NCBI GenBank assembly: GCA_018825925.1
Contig: JAHKAT010000060.1
Coordinates: forward strand, 1 to 20,561
DNA: 20,561 nt
DNA from: Bacteroidota bacterium
GTDB lineage: Bacteria; Bacteroidota; Bacteroidia; Flavobacteriales_D; Crocinitomicaceae
Direction of reading: 5' to 3'
Part shown: positions 1 through 7,115 of the stretch, in pieces
Layout of the letters: every line of letters starts with the position of its first letter
Numbering within the stretch: position 1 is the first letter of the stretch
Program-made: the position numbers and the translations under genes
The notes under the pieces: generated by a model
Told to the model about the DNA's origin: nothing
The model's database searches: none
Seen by the model: only the letters and a program-made list of their open reading frames with translations

Positions 1-535
1 CGAATTGATATTGAGGTTTACGTGTATAAGGTGCAATAGCGATGCCGCCAATATCATTAGGCGCCGGCAGTTTTGTTTTTAATTTTTTAAACGACTCTTT
101 GTGATAATTCACTGGTGAAACAAAGTGCACTTCTATCCAATTAATGCCCACTTTTTGTTTATCTGAAACTCTAAAATCATACGGCCTAAAGGCATTCTCT
201 GACTTTCCTATCTTCTCATCATTCAAATAAATAGTAGCATACGTATCAATGTTTGGAAAGTGTAGGTTAGTTTTTACGGAAGGATTTTCACATATATAGG
301 ATGTTCTAAAAATCCAATCGTGATTTTCAATCCACTGGAATAACTTTTCATTGGTACCATAAAAGGGGTCAGGTAATTCTCCAGAGACCATTAAGGCTTC
401 TTGAACGCTTCCTTTTGAACCAAGGTTAATCCAAACCTTCTTAATAGGGTGAAAAATCTCCCAAGTCAAAACGGTTTCTTTAGCGACTGCATTGTTTGAA
501 AGAATAAGCACCATTAAAACCACTAAAAATCTCAT
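1..535 (-). CDS. Secreted GH2 beta-mannosidase, N-terminal 178 residues (runs off window)
   Basis: Read by translating the minus strand from the ATG at 535. The first ~19 residues (MRFLVVLMVLILSNNAVAK) are a Sec signal peptide. The following part fits the N-terminal sugar-binding beta-sandwich of GH2 beta-mannosidases: TWEIFHP near the start, then a DWIFRTSY segment, NIDTYATIYLND (the 'domain I' strand carrying N and D), and RKPQYQF at the window edge. In beta-mannosidases the last segment is normally followed by GWDWGP. The catalytic TIM barrel lies outside the window, so activity cannot be checked. The family removes terminal beta-1,4-mannose, for example Man-beta-1,4-GlcNAc of the N-glycan core. 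It sits 37 bases after the glycosylasparaginase gene on the same strand, probably in one transcript. A beta-galactosidase or other GH2 enzyme is the alternative, but the RKPQYQF spacing favours mannosidase. Confidence 0.8.
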   Translation of the reverse strand, partial: MRFLVVLMVLILSNNAVAKETVLTWEIFHPIKKVWINLGSKGSVQEALMVSGELPDPFYGTNEKLFQWIENHDWIFRTSYICENPSVKTNLHFPNIDTYATIYLNDEKIGKSENAFRPYDFRVSDKQKVGINWIEVHFVSPVNYHKESFKKLKTKLPAPNDIGGIAIAPYTRKPQYQF

Positions 536-572
536 TAATAAGTATTTAAATCAATTAAATTAAAGCAACACA

Positions 573-1574
573 TCACCACTTACGATCATATGCAGAATCA
601 ATTAATTCTTCTTTGTCGATAGATTTTACAGCTATATTAAAACCATTATAAACAGAGTACGCCCCATAATTTCCATCCTTATCGAGAGCAATAAACCCGC
701 ATTGCAAACCCGTTAAATCTTTATTTTTTCTAATAATTCGGTTCACCGCTTCTTTGCACGCCTCTTCTGGAGACATTCCATTTCTCATGCATTCAACAAC
801 AGTATGACTTCCAGCAATTCGAATAATAGCCTCTCCTAATCCTGTTGCAACTGCGCCTCCCACTTCATTGTCGATGAACAAACCAGCACCAATTATTGGA
901 GAATCTCCTAGTCGACCTGGCATTTTGTATGCCCATCCAGAAGTAGTGCACGAACCAGAAATTTTACCCTCTGAATCCATTGCCAAGATTCCAATCGTAT
1001 CGTGGTTTTCGTGATTAATAATAGGCTTGACTACTAGTTCAGGATTTTTTTTAATCCATTCTTTATATTCTTTCTTAACCTCCGATATCGGTGATTTCAG
1101 TTTTTTAAAACCAAGTTGTTTTGCGAATATTTCAGCTCCTTTGCCTACCAACATGGCATGTGGAGTTTGCTCCATTACCTCTCTGGCAATTTGTATAGGA
1201 TGTTCAAACCCTTCTACAAAGCCTACCGCGCCCGAACGCCCTTCAGAATCCATAATACAAGCATCAAGAGTTACATGGCCAGTTCTATCTGGCATTCCGC
1301 TAATACCAACACTTCTATTGCTTCTATCGGACTCCGTAACCATCGCTCCTTTCATCACAGCATCCAACGAACTGCCCTTGTTTTCCAGAACAGACCAAGC
1401 CCCTTTGTTGGCCTCCAAACCATGGCTCCACGTAGAAAGAACGATTGGTTTACTTGCGTTTTTAATCTCAGAATCTTTGATCAATGTTGTTTGAGCCGCA
1501 AAAAGGTCTTTTGGGGTCAAAACAGCGGCGGCTCCACCTAAAACTCCAACCTTAAAAAATGATCTTCTTTTCAT
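573..1574 (-). CDS. Tat-exported N4-(beta-N-acetylglucosaminyl)-L-asparaginase (glycosylasparaginase)
   Basis: A 333-aa Ntn-hydrolase family precursor. It hydrolyses the GlcNAc-Asn bond that anchors N-glycans to protein, after autocleavage exposes a catalytic threonine. The HDTIG motif places that threonine at T193. GRLGDSPIIGAG (R221, D224) and ATGLGE are the substrate-binding segments known from the Elizabethkingia (Flavobacterium) meningosepticum enzyme, and STWSHG near residue 47 carries the conserved Trp. The N-terminus KRRSFFK followed by a hydrophobic stretch (VGVLGGAAAVL) and a processing site near residue 26 is a twin-arginine signal, so a folded, periplasmic enzyme is expected. The length matches the family (~320-340 aa). 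The start lies 3 bases after the mltG stop and the stop lies 37 bases before the mannosidase start, consistent with one operon. Plant-type asparaginase/isoaspartyl peptidase is related, but the residues above fit the glycosyl type better. Confidence 0.92.
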   Translation of the reverse strand: MKRRSFFKVGVLGGAAAVLTPKDLFAAQTTLIKDSEIKNASKPIVLSTWSHGLEANKGAWSVLENKGSSLDAVMKGAMVTESDRSNRSVGISGMPDRTGHVTLDACIMDSEGRSGAVGFVEGFEHPIQIAREVMEQTPHAMLVGKGAEIFAKQLGFKKLKSPISEVKKEYKEWIKKNPELVVKPIINHENHDTIGILAMDSEGKISGSCTTSGWAYKMPGRLGDSPIIGAGLFIDNEVGGAVATGLGEAIIRIAGSHTVVECMRNGMSPEEACKEAVNRIIRKNKDLTGLQCGFIALDKDGNYGAYSVYNGFNIAVKSIDKEELIDSAYDRKW

Positions 1575-1577
1575 TGC

Positions 1578-2639
1578 CTAATTTTTTCTTTGCTCTTGAC
1601 TAATCCATCTTTGAAACACCTTTGCTTCACGTTCATGATTGGCGTAATTACTTGAAAAATAGTGCTTGCCTGAATATTCAGGCAAAGCCACCATATAAAT
1701 GTAGTTGTGCTTGGCTCTGTTCAAAACCGCATCTACAACACCTGTAGGCGGAATGCAAATTGGTCCAGGAGGTAAACCACTAATAAAGTACGTGTTATAG
1801 TCACATTCAATTTTACGATGAACAGCCAATAAGCGTTGCACTGTATCTAACTCTTTTCCCCAGCAATACTTGAAAGTTGGGTCAGACTGCAAAGGCATGC
1901 CCATACGAATACGGTTCAAATACAAACCAGCGATAACCGGCCATTCGTCGACCAACCTAGCTTGCTCAGAATAAACTATACTTGCAAGAGTGACGACTTC
2001 AGCAGGAGAATTCAAACCAATGTCAGCAATCTGACTGGTTCGTTTTTCCGACCAAAATGTAGCATATTCATCTGCCATTCGGTCCACAAACTCTTTTTCA
2101 TTGGTGTCGTAGAAAAAACGATAAGTATTCGGAAGCAACAAACAGTGAATTTGTCGATTCGTCAATCCAAGGTTTTGCAGCCGTTCATTATTTTCCAATT
2201 CCTTAATGAGTAAAGCGCTATCGAGCAATAATTTATCGGCAATTTTACCCGCTAAATCAGCTACAAAACGTGCATTTCCAATCACAATTTCTACCTCCTC
2301 TTCTGCATTACCATTACCTGCAGCATTTTTAGTAAAGCCATTTAATATCTGACGAATGGAAGTCTTTCCAAGAATTTTGTACTTTCCTAAAGCAATGTTC
2401 TCTCTGGTCAACCCTTTGTAATTACCAAGCGCCAAAAAAGCCTTTTCGTTCTTCAAAACCTGTTGCTCTCTTAATTTAGCCGACAATTCTTTTAAATCCA
2501 TCGATTTGTCGATATAAAAAACGATTGTTTCAGTGTTTTCAACTTTGGAGAAGTAATAAATAGCGGGCTGAATTTTATCTTTAAAAACAAATAAACAACC
2601 CAAGATTGCAAGTACAGCAACGATTATAAATTTACGCAT
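1578..2639 (-). CDS. mltG: Endolytic murein transglycosylase MltG (YceG-like)
   Basis: Inner-membrane lytic transglycosylase that cuts nascent peptidoglycan strands and is thought to act as a terminase of glycan synthesis. I chose the start at 2639 (MRKFIIVAVLAILGCLFVF, 353 aa) because a membrane anchor then begins at residue 4. A longer frame to 2702 only adds 21 basic residues that overlap the upstream gene. The core motifs are TLASIVYSEQ (putative catalytic Glu, residue 225), then WPVIAGLYLNR, MPLQSDPTFKY, and the NTYFISGLPPGPI segment where other members have NTY...GLPPGPI. HYFSSNYANH near the C-terminus is the usual end of the domain. In the E. coli family the segment reads VEKE; here the first Glu is Tyr and the second is kept. 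The start overlaps the acetyltransferase stop by 16 bases, implying translational coupling. This neighbourhood with dapF is typical of Flavobacteriia. Confidence 0.93.
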   Translation of the reverse strand: MRKFIIVAVLAILGCLFVFKDKIQPAIYYFSKVENTETIVFYIDKSMDLKELSAKLREQQVLKNEKAFLALGNYKGLTRENIALGKYKILGKTSIRQILNGFTKNAAGNGNAEEEVEIVIGNARFVADLAGKIADKLLLDSALLIKELENNERLQNLGLTNRQIHCLLLPNTYRFFYDTNEKEFVDRMADEYATFWSEKRTSQIADIGLNSPAEVVTLASIVYSEQARLVDEWPVIAGLYLNRIRMGMPLQSDPTFKYCWGKELDTVQRLLAVHRKIECDYNTYFISGLPPGPICIPPTGVVDAVLNRAKHNYIYMVALPEYSGKHYFSSNYANHEREAKVFQRWISQEQRKN

Positions 2640-3124
2640 CGATGATATGAGATAATGTTTTTTTCTAAGTCGAAAGTACTGTCTTTTTTGATGGAATGAC
2701 ATTTGTCAAAGGAGTTTTTTTCAAACAACCCTAGACTCGCCTTATTGGAAACATCCACCTTCGCAATAAATTTCTCGATTTTATACTTCTTCATTTCCAT
2801 GATTCCAAGTTCGAGAGCTTGCGAAGCAATCCCCCGCTGGCGATAATCTTTATTCGCTATCAGTATGCCTATTTCTATAGAATTGTCCAACTCTTGAAAA
2901 TTAAAAAAATCAAGGGTTCCAATCGATGATGACGCAAACTCTATAATCCATCTGATTTGCTTTGAATTTTCAAAGTCTGAAGAGCAATCGATCAAATCCA
3001 AAATCTCTTGAAAATCAAACGGTGATTGTCTTTCAGAATGAATCAAATTTTCAGGTTCATTTTCCCATAGCATTAGTTGAGCTGCATCCGTGAATTTAAC
3101 CGGCCGTATAATCAACTTCTGCAT
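2624..3124 (-). CDS. GNAT-family acetyltransferase (RimJ/RimL-like)
   Basis: 166-aa protein from the ATG at 3124 (MQKLIIRPVKFTDAAQLMLW), where the typical GNAT first strand 'LIIRPV...D' begins. The longer frame up to 3223 adds 33 residues that lie wholly inside the upstream gene and do not look like the fold, so I rejected it. Acetyl-CoA binding motif A is visible as GILIANKDYRQRGIASQAL (R-Q-R-G-I-A, matching Q/R-x-x-G-x-A), followed by the helix and the strand-turn KVDVSNKASLGLFEKNSF, the standard N-x-x-S/A-x-x-L-F/Y-x-K/R-x-G/S-F ending. The substrate is unknown; ribosomal proteins, antibiotics or amino sugars are all possible for this class. It overlaps both neighbours (29 bases with the preceding gene, 16 with mltG). 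A GNAT at this position between dapF and mltG is common in Flavobacteriia, which hints at an envelope-related role, unproven. Confidence 0.85.
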   Translation of the reverse strand: MQKLIIRPVKFTDAAQLMLWENEPENLIHSERQSPFDFQEILDLIDCSSDFENSKQIRWIIEFASSSIGTLDFFNFQELDNSIEIGILIANKDYRQRGIASQALELGIMEMKKYKIEKFIAKVDVSNKASLGLFEKNSFDKCHSIKKDSTFDLEKNIISYHRCVNL

Positions 3125-3617
3125 TCTTATAAATATTTTTCCAGTTTTCTTGCACATCCTGCGAACTATAAACAGGAATATCGCTCCAGTGGTGAGGCAG
3201 GTTGATACTAAATTTACGTACAATATTGTTTCTCTCTTGCAATAACTTCAGCAAATCCCTTAATAAAAACTTCTCCTCCTCAACTTTTAAGGACTGCAGA
3301 ATAGGAAGCAAACAACTGCACTCATTTTCGTAACAGCTTTTATACTTCGAAAAAGTGTTTTCAATAAACTTTTCAGACCTTGTCAAATTAAGTTCAATAA
3401 GTATAAGGGGGATTTGTGAGCGGGTCACTTTTTTAGTAACATGTTCTATTTCAACGGAATGTTCCAACTTATTAAAGCGGAGACTAAAGTATTTTTTATC
3501 TATTGAAAGACCTATGTGTGGTGGTTTTTGATGTGGATTCCATATCCACAACACCATTTTACTCTTTAGAAAATCTAAAGAAAACTCTTGGTTTAACTGA
3601 ATTAAATCATCCCACAT
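3096..3617 (-). CDS. Unknown cytoplasmic protein between dapF and the GNAT gene
   Basis: About 173 aa from the ATG at 3617 (MWDDLIQLNQ). ATGs at 3623 and 3638 are possible but would extend further into dapF. I do not recognise a family. There is no signal peptide or membrane segment. The N-terminal part is aromatic and beta-rich (MVLWIWNPHQKPPHIGLSID, KKYFSLRF). The middle and C-terminal parts look helical, with three Cys in a CYENECSCL cluster and a leucine-rich LLRDLLKLLQERNN segment. The C-terminal segment includes INLPHHWSDIPVYSSQ. Evidence that it is real: its frame is open for 180 codons, it is fitted by short overlaps (11 bases with dapF, 29 with the GNAT gene), and it would otherwise leave a 480-base hole in a compact operon. 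A role linked to DapF or the acetyltransferase is only positional inference. Confidence 0.7.
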   Translation of the reverse strand: MWDDLIQLNQEFSLDFLKSKMVLWIWNPHQKPPHIGLSIDKKYFSLRFNKLEHSVEIEHVTKKVTRSQIPLILIELNLTRSEKFIENTFSKYKSCYENECSCLLPILQSLKVEEEKFLLRDLLKLLQERNNIVRKFSINLPHHWSDIPVYSSQDVQENWKNIYKNAEVDYTAG

Positions 3618-4413
3618 ACACATTTCCTTTGAAAACAAATTCGGCCGGTCCTGCTAAAAAAATAGAATGATAGCCCAGCTTTTCGTCAAATTTAAACTCT
3701 ACTTTCAAATCCCCTCCTTGCGCTGCGACATTGATTTCGCATTGTTTCAGGTCGGGAGTAAATTTATGGTGGTAAGCCAACGCAGCTGCCGTAACACCAG
3801 TGCCACAAGCAAGTGTTTCATCCTCCACCCCTCGCTCATAAGTTCTAATAGCCAATTGACTTTCACCTAAAACCTCTACCCAATTGACATTTATCCCCTC
3901 TTTTTTGTACAAGTCACTGTTGCGAATAGCTCTTCCTAACTCAATTACATTTTTTTCATCGATTGATTGGTCAAATTGGATATAATGAGGCGAACCTGTA
4001 TTCAGCACAAAACTCAATTCTCTGAGCGTTTCAATACTTGTAACGTCCTTCATTTCGATCTTCACACCGCTATTTAAAATCTCACCAGTATGGGACCCAT
4101 CAATGGCGTCGAACTCATAAATAGTTTTATTGTAAAGTTTTAATTCTTTAGCAACAAACTCAACAGAACATCTGGCTCCATTACCGCAAAAGCTCTTCGT
4201 ACCGTCAGCATTGAAATAATCGACAACGAAATCTGATTTTTCCGATGAATTAATCAATATCAGACCATCTGCTCCAATACCAAATCGTCGGTCACATAGC
4301 TTTGTCACATGATTTTCTGTCAAAAAGTCATATTGACCAGAAAGATTGTCCAAAAGGATAAAATCATTGCCAGCACCCTGATACTTTGAAAATGCAATTT
4401 GTTCTAGCTTCAT
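3607..4413 (-). CDS. dapF: Diaminopimelate epimerase DapF
   Basis: 268 aa, normal length. PLP-independent racemase converting LL- to meso-diaminopimelate, the last dedicated step before the DAP branch feeds peptidoglycan stem peptides and lysine. Both catalytic cysteines are present: C76 in SFCGNGARC and C203 in LACGTGVTAA. The substrate-binding elements GAGNDF (N15) and RRFGIGADG (residues 42-50) are also seen, as are the NTGSPHY strand and the Y-E-R-G-V-E-D-E-T loop before the second Cys. It is cytoplasmic with no signal. It is the first gene of the minus-strand operon, divergent from htrA. Its -7 element ends only 7 bases before the start codon, so the mRNA may have almost no leader. The stop overlaps the start of the unknown downstream gene. 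Confidence 0.97.
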   Translation of the reverse strand: MKLEQIAFSKYQGAGNDFILLDNLSGQYDFLTENHVTKLCDRRFGIGADGLILINSSEKSDFVVDYFNADGTKSFCGNGARCSVEFVAKELKLYNKTIYEFDAIDGSHTGEILNSGVKIEMKDVTSIETLRELSFVLNTGSPHYIQFDQSIDEKNVIELGRAIRNSDLYKKEGINVNWVEVLGESQLAIRTYERGVEDETLACGTGVTAAALAYHHKFTPDLKQCEINVAAQGGDLKVEFKFDEKLGYHSIFLAGPAEFVFKGNVYVG

Positions 4414-4420
4414 TGTAGCG

Positions 4421-4428
4421 CAAAGGTA
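4421..4428 (-). promoter_or_regulatory. Candidate -7 promoter element of the dapF operon
   Basis: Read on the minus strand the bases are TACCTTTG, an exact match to the Bacteroidota -7 consensus TAnnTTTG, followed by C. The element ends 7 bases before the dapF ATG, so transcription would begin within a few bases of the start codon. No clean TTTG -33 element is visible about 20 bases upstream; a T-rich stretch (TCTTTTA) lies there. Confidence 0.6.
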
Positions 4429-4545
4429 CTAATATCAAGGATAAAAGACTATTTCTGCTTAACAATCTTTAACACGCCTAGACATACGAAATTTACTTTT
4501 TTGGTGTTATTCTTGTTTAAAGAACGAAAAATAAAATGTCATATC

Positions 4546-6024
4546 ATGAAAATTTCAAACAACGTTAAAACGATTGGACTCGGTTTGCTTGGTGGTCTTT
4601 TACCTTTAGCCATGTATTGGGCATTACTAGACGGAAATTCTAATACCATTACAGATCAGAATTTAAATTCATCAAAAAATAGTTATGCTCAATCTGTTAA
4701 TTACAATGGCTTACCGCCAGGTTCGGAAGATTTTGTCTTGGCTTCCGAAAGTAGTTTAAATTCAGTAGTGCATGTCACCACCAAGGTTGTCAAAACCACC
4801 TTTCAAAGAGATATATTTTCTGAATTTTTTTATGGACCAGGTGCTGGTGGTAAAGAATACAAGCAGTTTGGTCAAGGCTCAGGTTCTGGGGTGATTATTT
4901 CTGGTGATGGTTACATCGTCACAAATAATCATGTCATCGATGAAGCGAGTGAAATTGAAGTTATATTGAACGACAACTCTAAATACACTGCAAAAATCGT
5001 CGGTACTGATCCCTCGACAGATTTAGCCGTATTAAAAATTGAAGCCAAAAATCTGCAAGCCATTCCTATGGGGAATAGTGATAATATCCGGGTGGGAGAA
5101 TGGGTTTTGGCAGTAGGAAATCCTTTCAACCTTACCTCGACCGTAACCGCAGGCATTGTTTCGGCAAAAGCACGAAATATAAATTTATTAGCAGATCGAT
5201 CGCGAACAGACATTGTCCCAATCGAAAGTTTTATACAAACAGATGCCGCGGTAAATCCAGGAAATAGCGGCGGTGCATTGGTCAACACAAAAGGTGAATT
5301 AGTAGGAATAAACACAGCAATCGCCTCACAAACAGGCTCGTATTCAGGTTACAGTTTTGCGGTACCAGCCAATCTTGTGCAAAAAGTGATGAAAGATTTA
5401 ATGGATTACGGTATTGTGCAAAGAGGTTATCTAGGAATTCAAATAGCCGACATCAGTCAAGAAATTAAGGAGAAAAATAAATTACCCAACACGAAAGGTG
5501 TTTTCCTTTCAAAAGTAACCGAAGGAGGAAGTGCGGATAAAGCGGGCATTAAGGACGAAAGTGTGATATTAAAAATCGGCAATAAAGAGGTGAATTCCGT
5601 GGCTGCTTTGCAAGAAGAAATAGGCCGACGAAGACCAGGCGACAAAGTAAACATCACACTCCGCGAACCAAATGGCTCGGAAACGATAAAAGAGGTAGTA
5701 CTCCGAAATGCAGAGGGAGAGACCAAACTGGTGACAAAAGAAGAAATTGCGAAAAACGTTTCCTTAGGCGCAACTTTTGAGGCACTGAGTTCCAAAGAGA
5801 AAAAAGAACTCAATATCAATAGTGGTGTTAGAATTAAAACCCTGAATGCAGGCAAGTTAAAATCTGTCGGTTTGATTGAAGGATGTATAATTACTAAAAT
5901 CAATAATGAATCTATTGAAACTATAGAACAGCTCACCAATAAACTAAACAACACCCGAGGTGGTGTTTTAATTGAGTTTGTTACACCAAGTGGAAGAAAG
6001 GACTATATCGGACTAGGACTATAG
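4546..6024 (+). CDS. HtrA/DegP-type periplasmic serine endoprotease (S1C) with two PDZ domains
   Basis: 492 aa from the ATG at 4546 (MKISNNVKTIGLGLLGGLLP), which places the signal/anchor helix at the N-terminus; an upstream TTG frame adds 15 residues with no support. Trypsin-like protease domain roughly 60-275 with the full triad: H129 in TNNHVID, D159 in DPSTDLAVLKI, S241 in NPGNSGGALVN. GSGSGVIISGDGYIVTNNH is the classic strand pair before the His. PDZ1 lies at about 290-385 (YLGIQIADIS ... GSADKAGIKDESVILKIGNKEV) and a shorter, more diverged PDZ2 at about 410-492. The family degrades or refolds misfolded envelope proteins during stress. It is divergent from dapF across 132 bases. The start region lacks a Shine-Dalgarno sequence and I could not assign its promoter with confidence. 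Confidence 0.96.
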   Translation: MKISNNVKTIGLGLLGGLLPLAMYWALLDGNSNTITDQNLNSSKNSYAQSVNYNGLPPGSEDFVLASESSLNSVVHVTTKVVKTTFQRDIFSEFFYGPGAGGKEYKQFGQGSGSGVIISGDGYIVTNNHVIDEASEIEVILNDNSKYTAKIVGTDPSTDLAVLKIEAKNLQAIPMGNSDNIRVGEWVLAVGNPFNLTSTVTAGIVSAKARNINLLADRSRTDIVPIESFIQTDAAVNPGNSGGALVNTKGELVGINTAIASQTGSYSGYSFAVPANLVQKVMKDLMDYGIVQRGYLGIQIADISQEIKEKNKLPNTKGVFLSKVTEGGSADKAGIKDESVILKIGNKEVNSVAALQEEIGRRRPGDKVNITLREPNGSETIKEVVLRNAEGETKLVTKEEIAKNVSLGATFEALSSKEKKELNINSGVRIKTLNAGKLKSVGLIEGCIITKINNESIETIEQLTNKLNNTRGGVLIEFVTPSGRKDYIGLGL

Positions 6025-6063
6025 CCTACTCTAGGCACGGTATTTGATGAGGGTAGAAAGTTC

Positions 6064-6101
6064 AAAAAAAGCTCATTTTCTTTTGGAGATGAGCTTTTTT
6101 T
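6064..6101 (+). terminator. Intrinsic terminator after htrA
   Basis: Perfect inverted repeat AAAAAAAGCTCAT (6064-6076) and ATGAGCTTTTTTT (6089-6101) with a 12-base loop, 40 bases after the htrA stop. The A/T arms make it symmetric, so it could work in both directions. The loop contains the probable -33 element of the rpoD promoter. Confidence 0.85.
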
Positions 6102-6114
6102 GGTCGTAACTTTG
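6082..6114 (+). promoter_or_regulatory. Promoter of rpoD (-33 TTTG / -7 TAACTTTG)
   Basis: TAACTTTG at 6107-6114 is an exact TAnnTTTG -7 box, followed by C as is usual. TTTG at 6082-6085 lies 21 bases upstream, in the range known for Bacteroidota promoters. Transcription would start near 6120, leaving a ~50-base leader before rpoD. The -33 half lies inside the preceding terminator hairpin. Confidence 0.7.
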
Positions 6115-6171
6115 CAGCCGTTTCTATTACACTTGGAAACATTTTATAACCAATAATTGGATTAATCTTAC

Positions 6172-7038
6172 ATGAGACAGCTTAAAATAACGAAGTCGAT
6201 CACGAATCGCGAAAGTCAATCACTTGACAAATATTTGCAAGACATTGGTCGAGAAGAACTAATCACCGCTGAAGAAGAGGTAGATTTAGCTAGGAAAATT
6301 AAGCAAGGTGACCAGCAAGCACTTGAGAAATTAACAAGAGCGAATCTTCGATTTGTTGTTTCTGTAGCAAAACAATATCAAAATCAAGGTTTAACGCTTC
6401 CCGATTTGATTAATGAAGGAAATTTAGGTCTTATTAAAGCAGCGCAGAAATTTGACGAAACTCGTGGGTTTAAATTCATCTCCTATGCTGTTTGGTGGAT
6501 TCGTCAATCTATATTGCAAGCTTTGGCAGAACAAGCGCGTATTGTTCGTTTGCCATTGAATCAAGTAGGATCATTGAATAAGATCAACAAAGCTTTTTCA
6601 AGATTAGAGCAAGAATTCGAACGTCCACCAAGTGCTGAGGAATTAGCAGAGGCTTTGGAAGTTCCGGAAGATAAAATCAAAGAAAGTTTAAATGTTTCTG
6701 GTCGTCACGTATCTATGGACGCTCCATTATCAACCGCAGAAGACGGAGGGACATTAATGGATGTAATGGCAAATCACGATTCTCCGAAAGCAGATCACGT
6801 GTTGATGGCCGAATCTTTACAGAAAGAAATTGAGCGTTCATTGAGCACCTTGACGGACAAAGAAAGAGAAATCATTCGTTTGTTCTTTGGAATTGGAATG
6901 AATCACGGACTTACTTTAGAAGAAATTGGAGCGAAATTCAATTTGACTCGTGAAAGAGTTCGTCAAATAAAGGAAAAGGCAATCAGAAGGTTGCGTCATA
7001 CCTCTCGAAATAAATTATTAAAAGCATATTTGGGTTAA
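6172..7038 (+). CDS. rpoD: Primary sigma factor RpoD/SigA (Bacteroidota type)
   Basis: 288 aa, the short form typical of Bacteroidota, without the acidic region 1.1 of E. coli sigma-70. Region 1.2 begins at DKYLQDIGREELITAEEEVDLA. Region 2 follows: NLRFVVSVAKQYQNQGL, LPDLINEGNLGLIKAAQKFD, and the -10 reading and melting helix FISYAVWWIRQSILQA. Region 3 includes RIVRLPLNQVGSLNKI. Region 4 includes LTDKEREIIRLFFGI and the -35-type HTH LTLEEIGAKFNLTRERVRQIKE. The sigma directs core RNA polymerase to TAnnTTTG promoters such as those seen in this window. It is monocistronic: it has its own promoter and is closed by a strong terminator at 7055-7088. Confidence 0.97.
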   Translation: MRQLKITKSITNRESQSLDKYLQDIGREELITAEEEVDLARKIKQGDQQALEKLTRANLRFVVSVAKQYQNQGLTLPDLINEGNLGLIKAAQKFDETRGFKFISYAVWWIRQSILQALAEQARIVRLPLNQVGSLNKINKAFSRLEQEFERPPSAEELAEALEVPEDKIKESLNVSGRHVSMDAPLSTAEDGGTLMDVMANHDSPKADHVLMAESLQKEIERSLSTLTDKEREIIRLFFGIGMNHGLTLEEIGAKFNLTRERVRQIKEKAIRRLRHTSRNKLLKAYLG

Positions 7039-7054
7039 TCCCTTAATAACTTTT

Positions 7055-7088
7055 AGGCCGACTGATTTTCAGTTGGCCTTTTTTCTTT
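7055..7088 (+). terminator. Intrinsic terminator after rpoD
   Basis: AGGCCGACTGA (7055-7065) pairs with TCAGTTGGCCT (7069-7079), 11 pairs including one G-T wobble, with a 3-base TTT loop, followed by a T-rich tract with one C. It lies 16 bases after the rpoD stop and only 27 bases before the GAPDH ATG. Confidence 0.9.
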
Positions 7089-7115
7089 TCAAAATCATAT
7101 AAACAAATAATAGTG

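Noticed and set aside
1027..1541. Plus-strand reading frames of 141 and 155 codons opposite the glycosylasparaginase gene
   Set aside because: They are antisense to a well-supported gene with conserved catalytic motifs and show no protein features of their own.
2640..2702. Upstream 21-codon extension of mltG
   Set aside because: It lies before the membrane anchor, overlaps the acetyltransferase gene fully, and has a basic composition typical of out-of-frame sequence. The start at 2639 is better.
3125..3223. N-terminal 33-residue extension of the GNAT protein
   Set aside because: It lies wholly inside the preceding gene in another frame; the GNAT fold starts at the ATG at 3124.
4501..4545. 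TTG start giving a 507-aa HtrA
   Set aside because: The 15 extra residues precede the signal/anchor helix; the ATG at 4546 fits the family.
4929..5954. Two minus-strand reading frames (128 and 165 codons) inside htrA
   Set aside because: Antisense shadows of the protease and PDZ coding sequence; no domain pattern.
6796..6801. CACGTG core inside rpoD as a possible parS site
   Set aside because: The flanks (CAGAT / TTGATG) do not match GTTTCACGTGAAAC; it is a codon-level chance hexamer in a conserved coding region.
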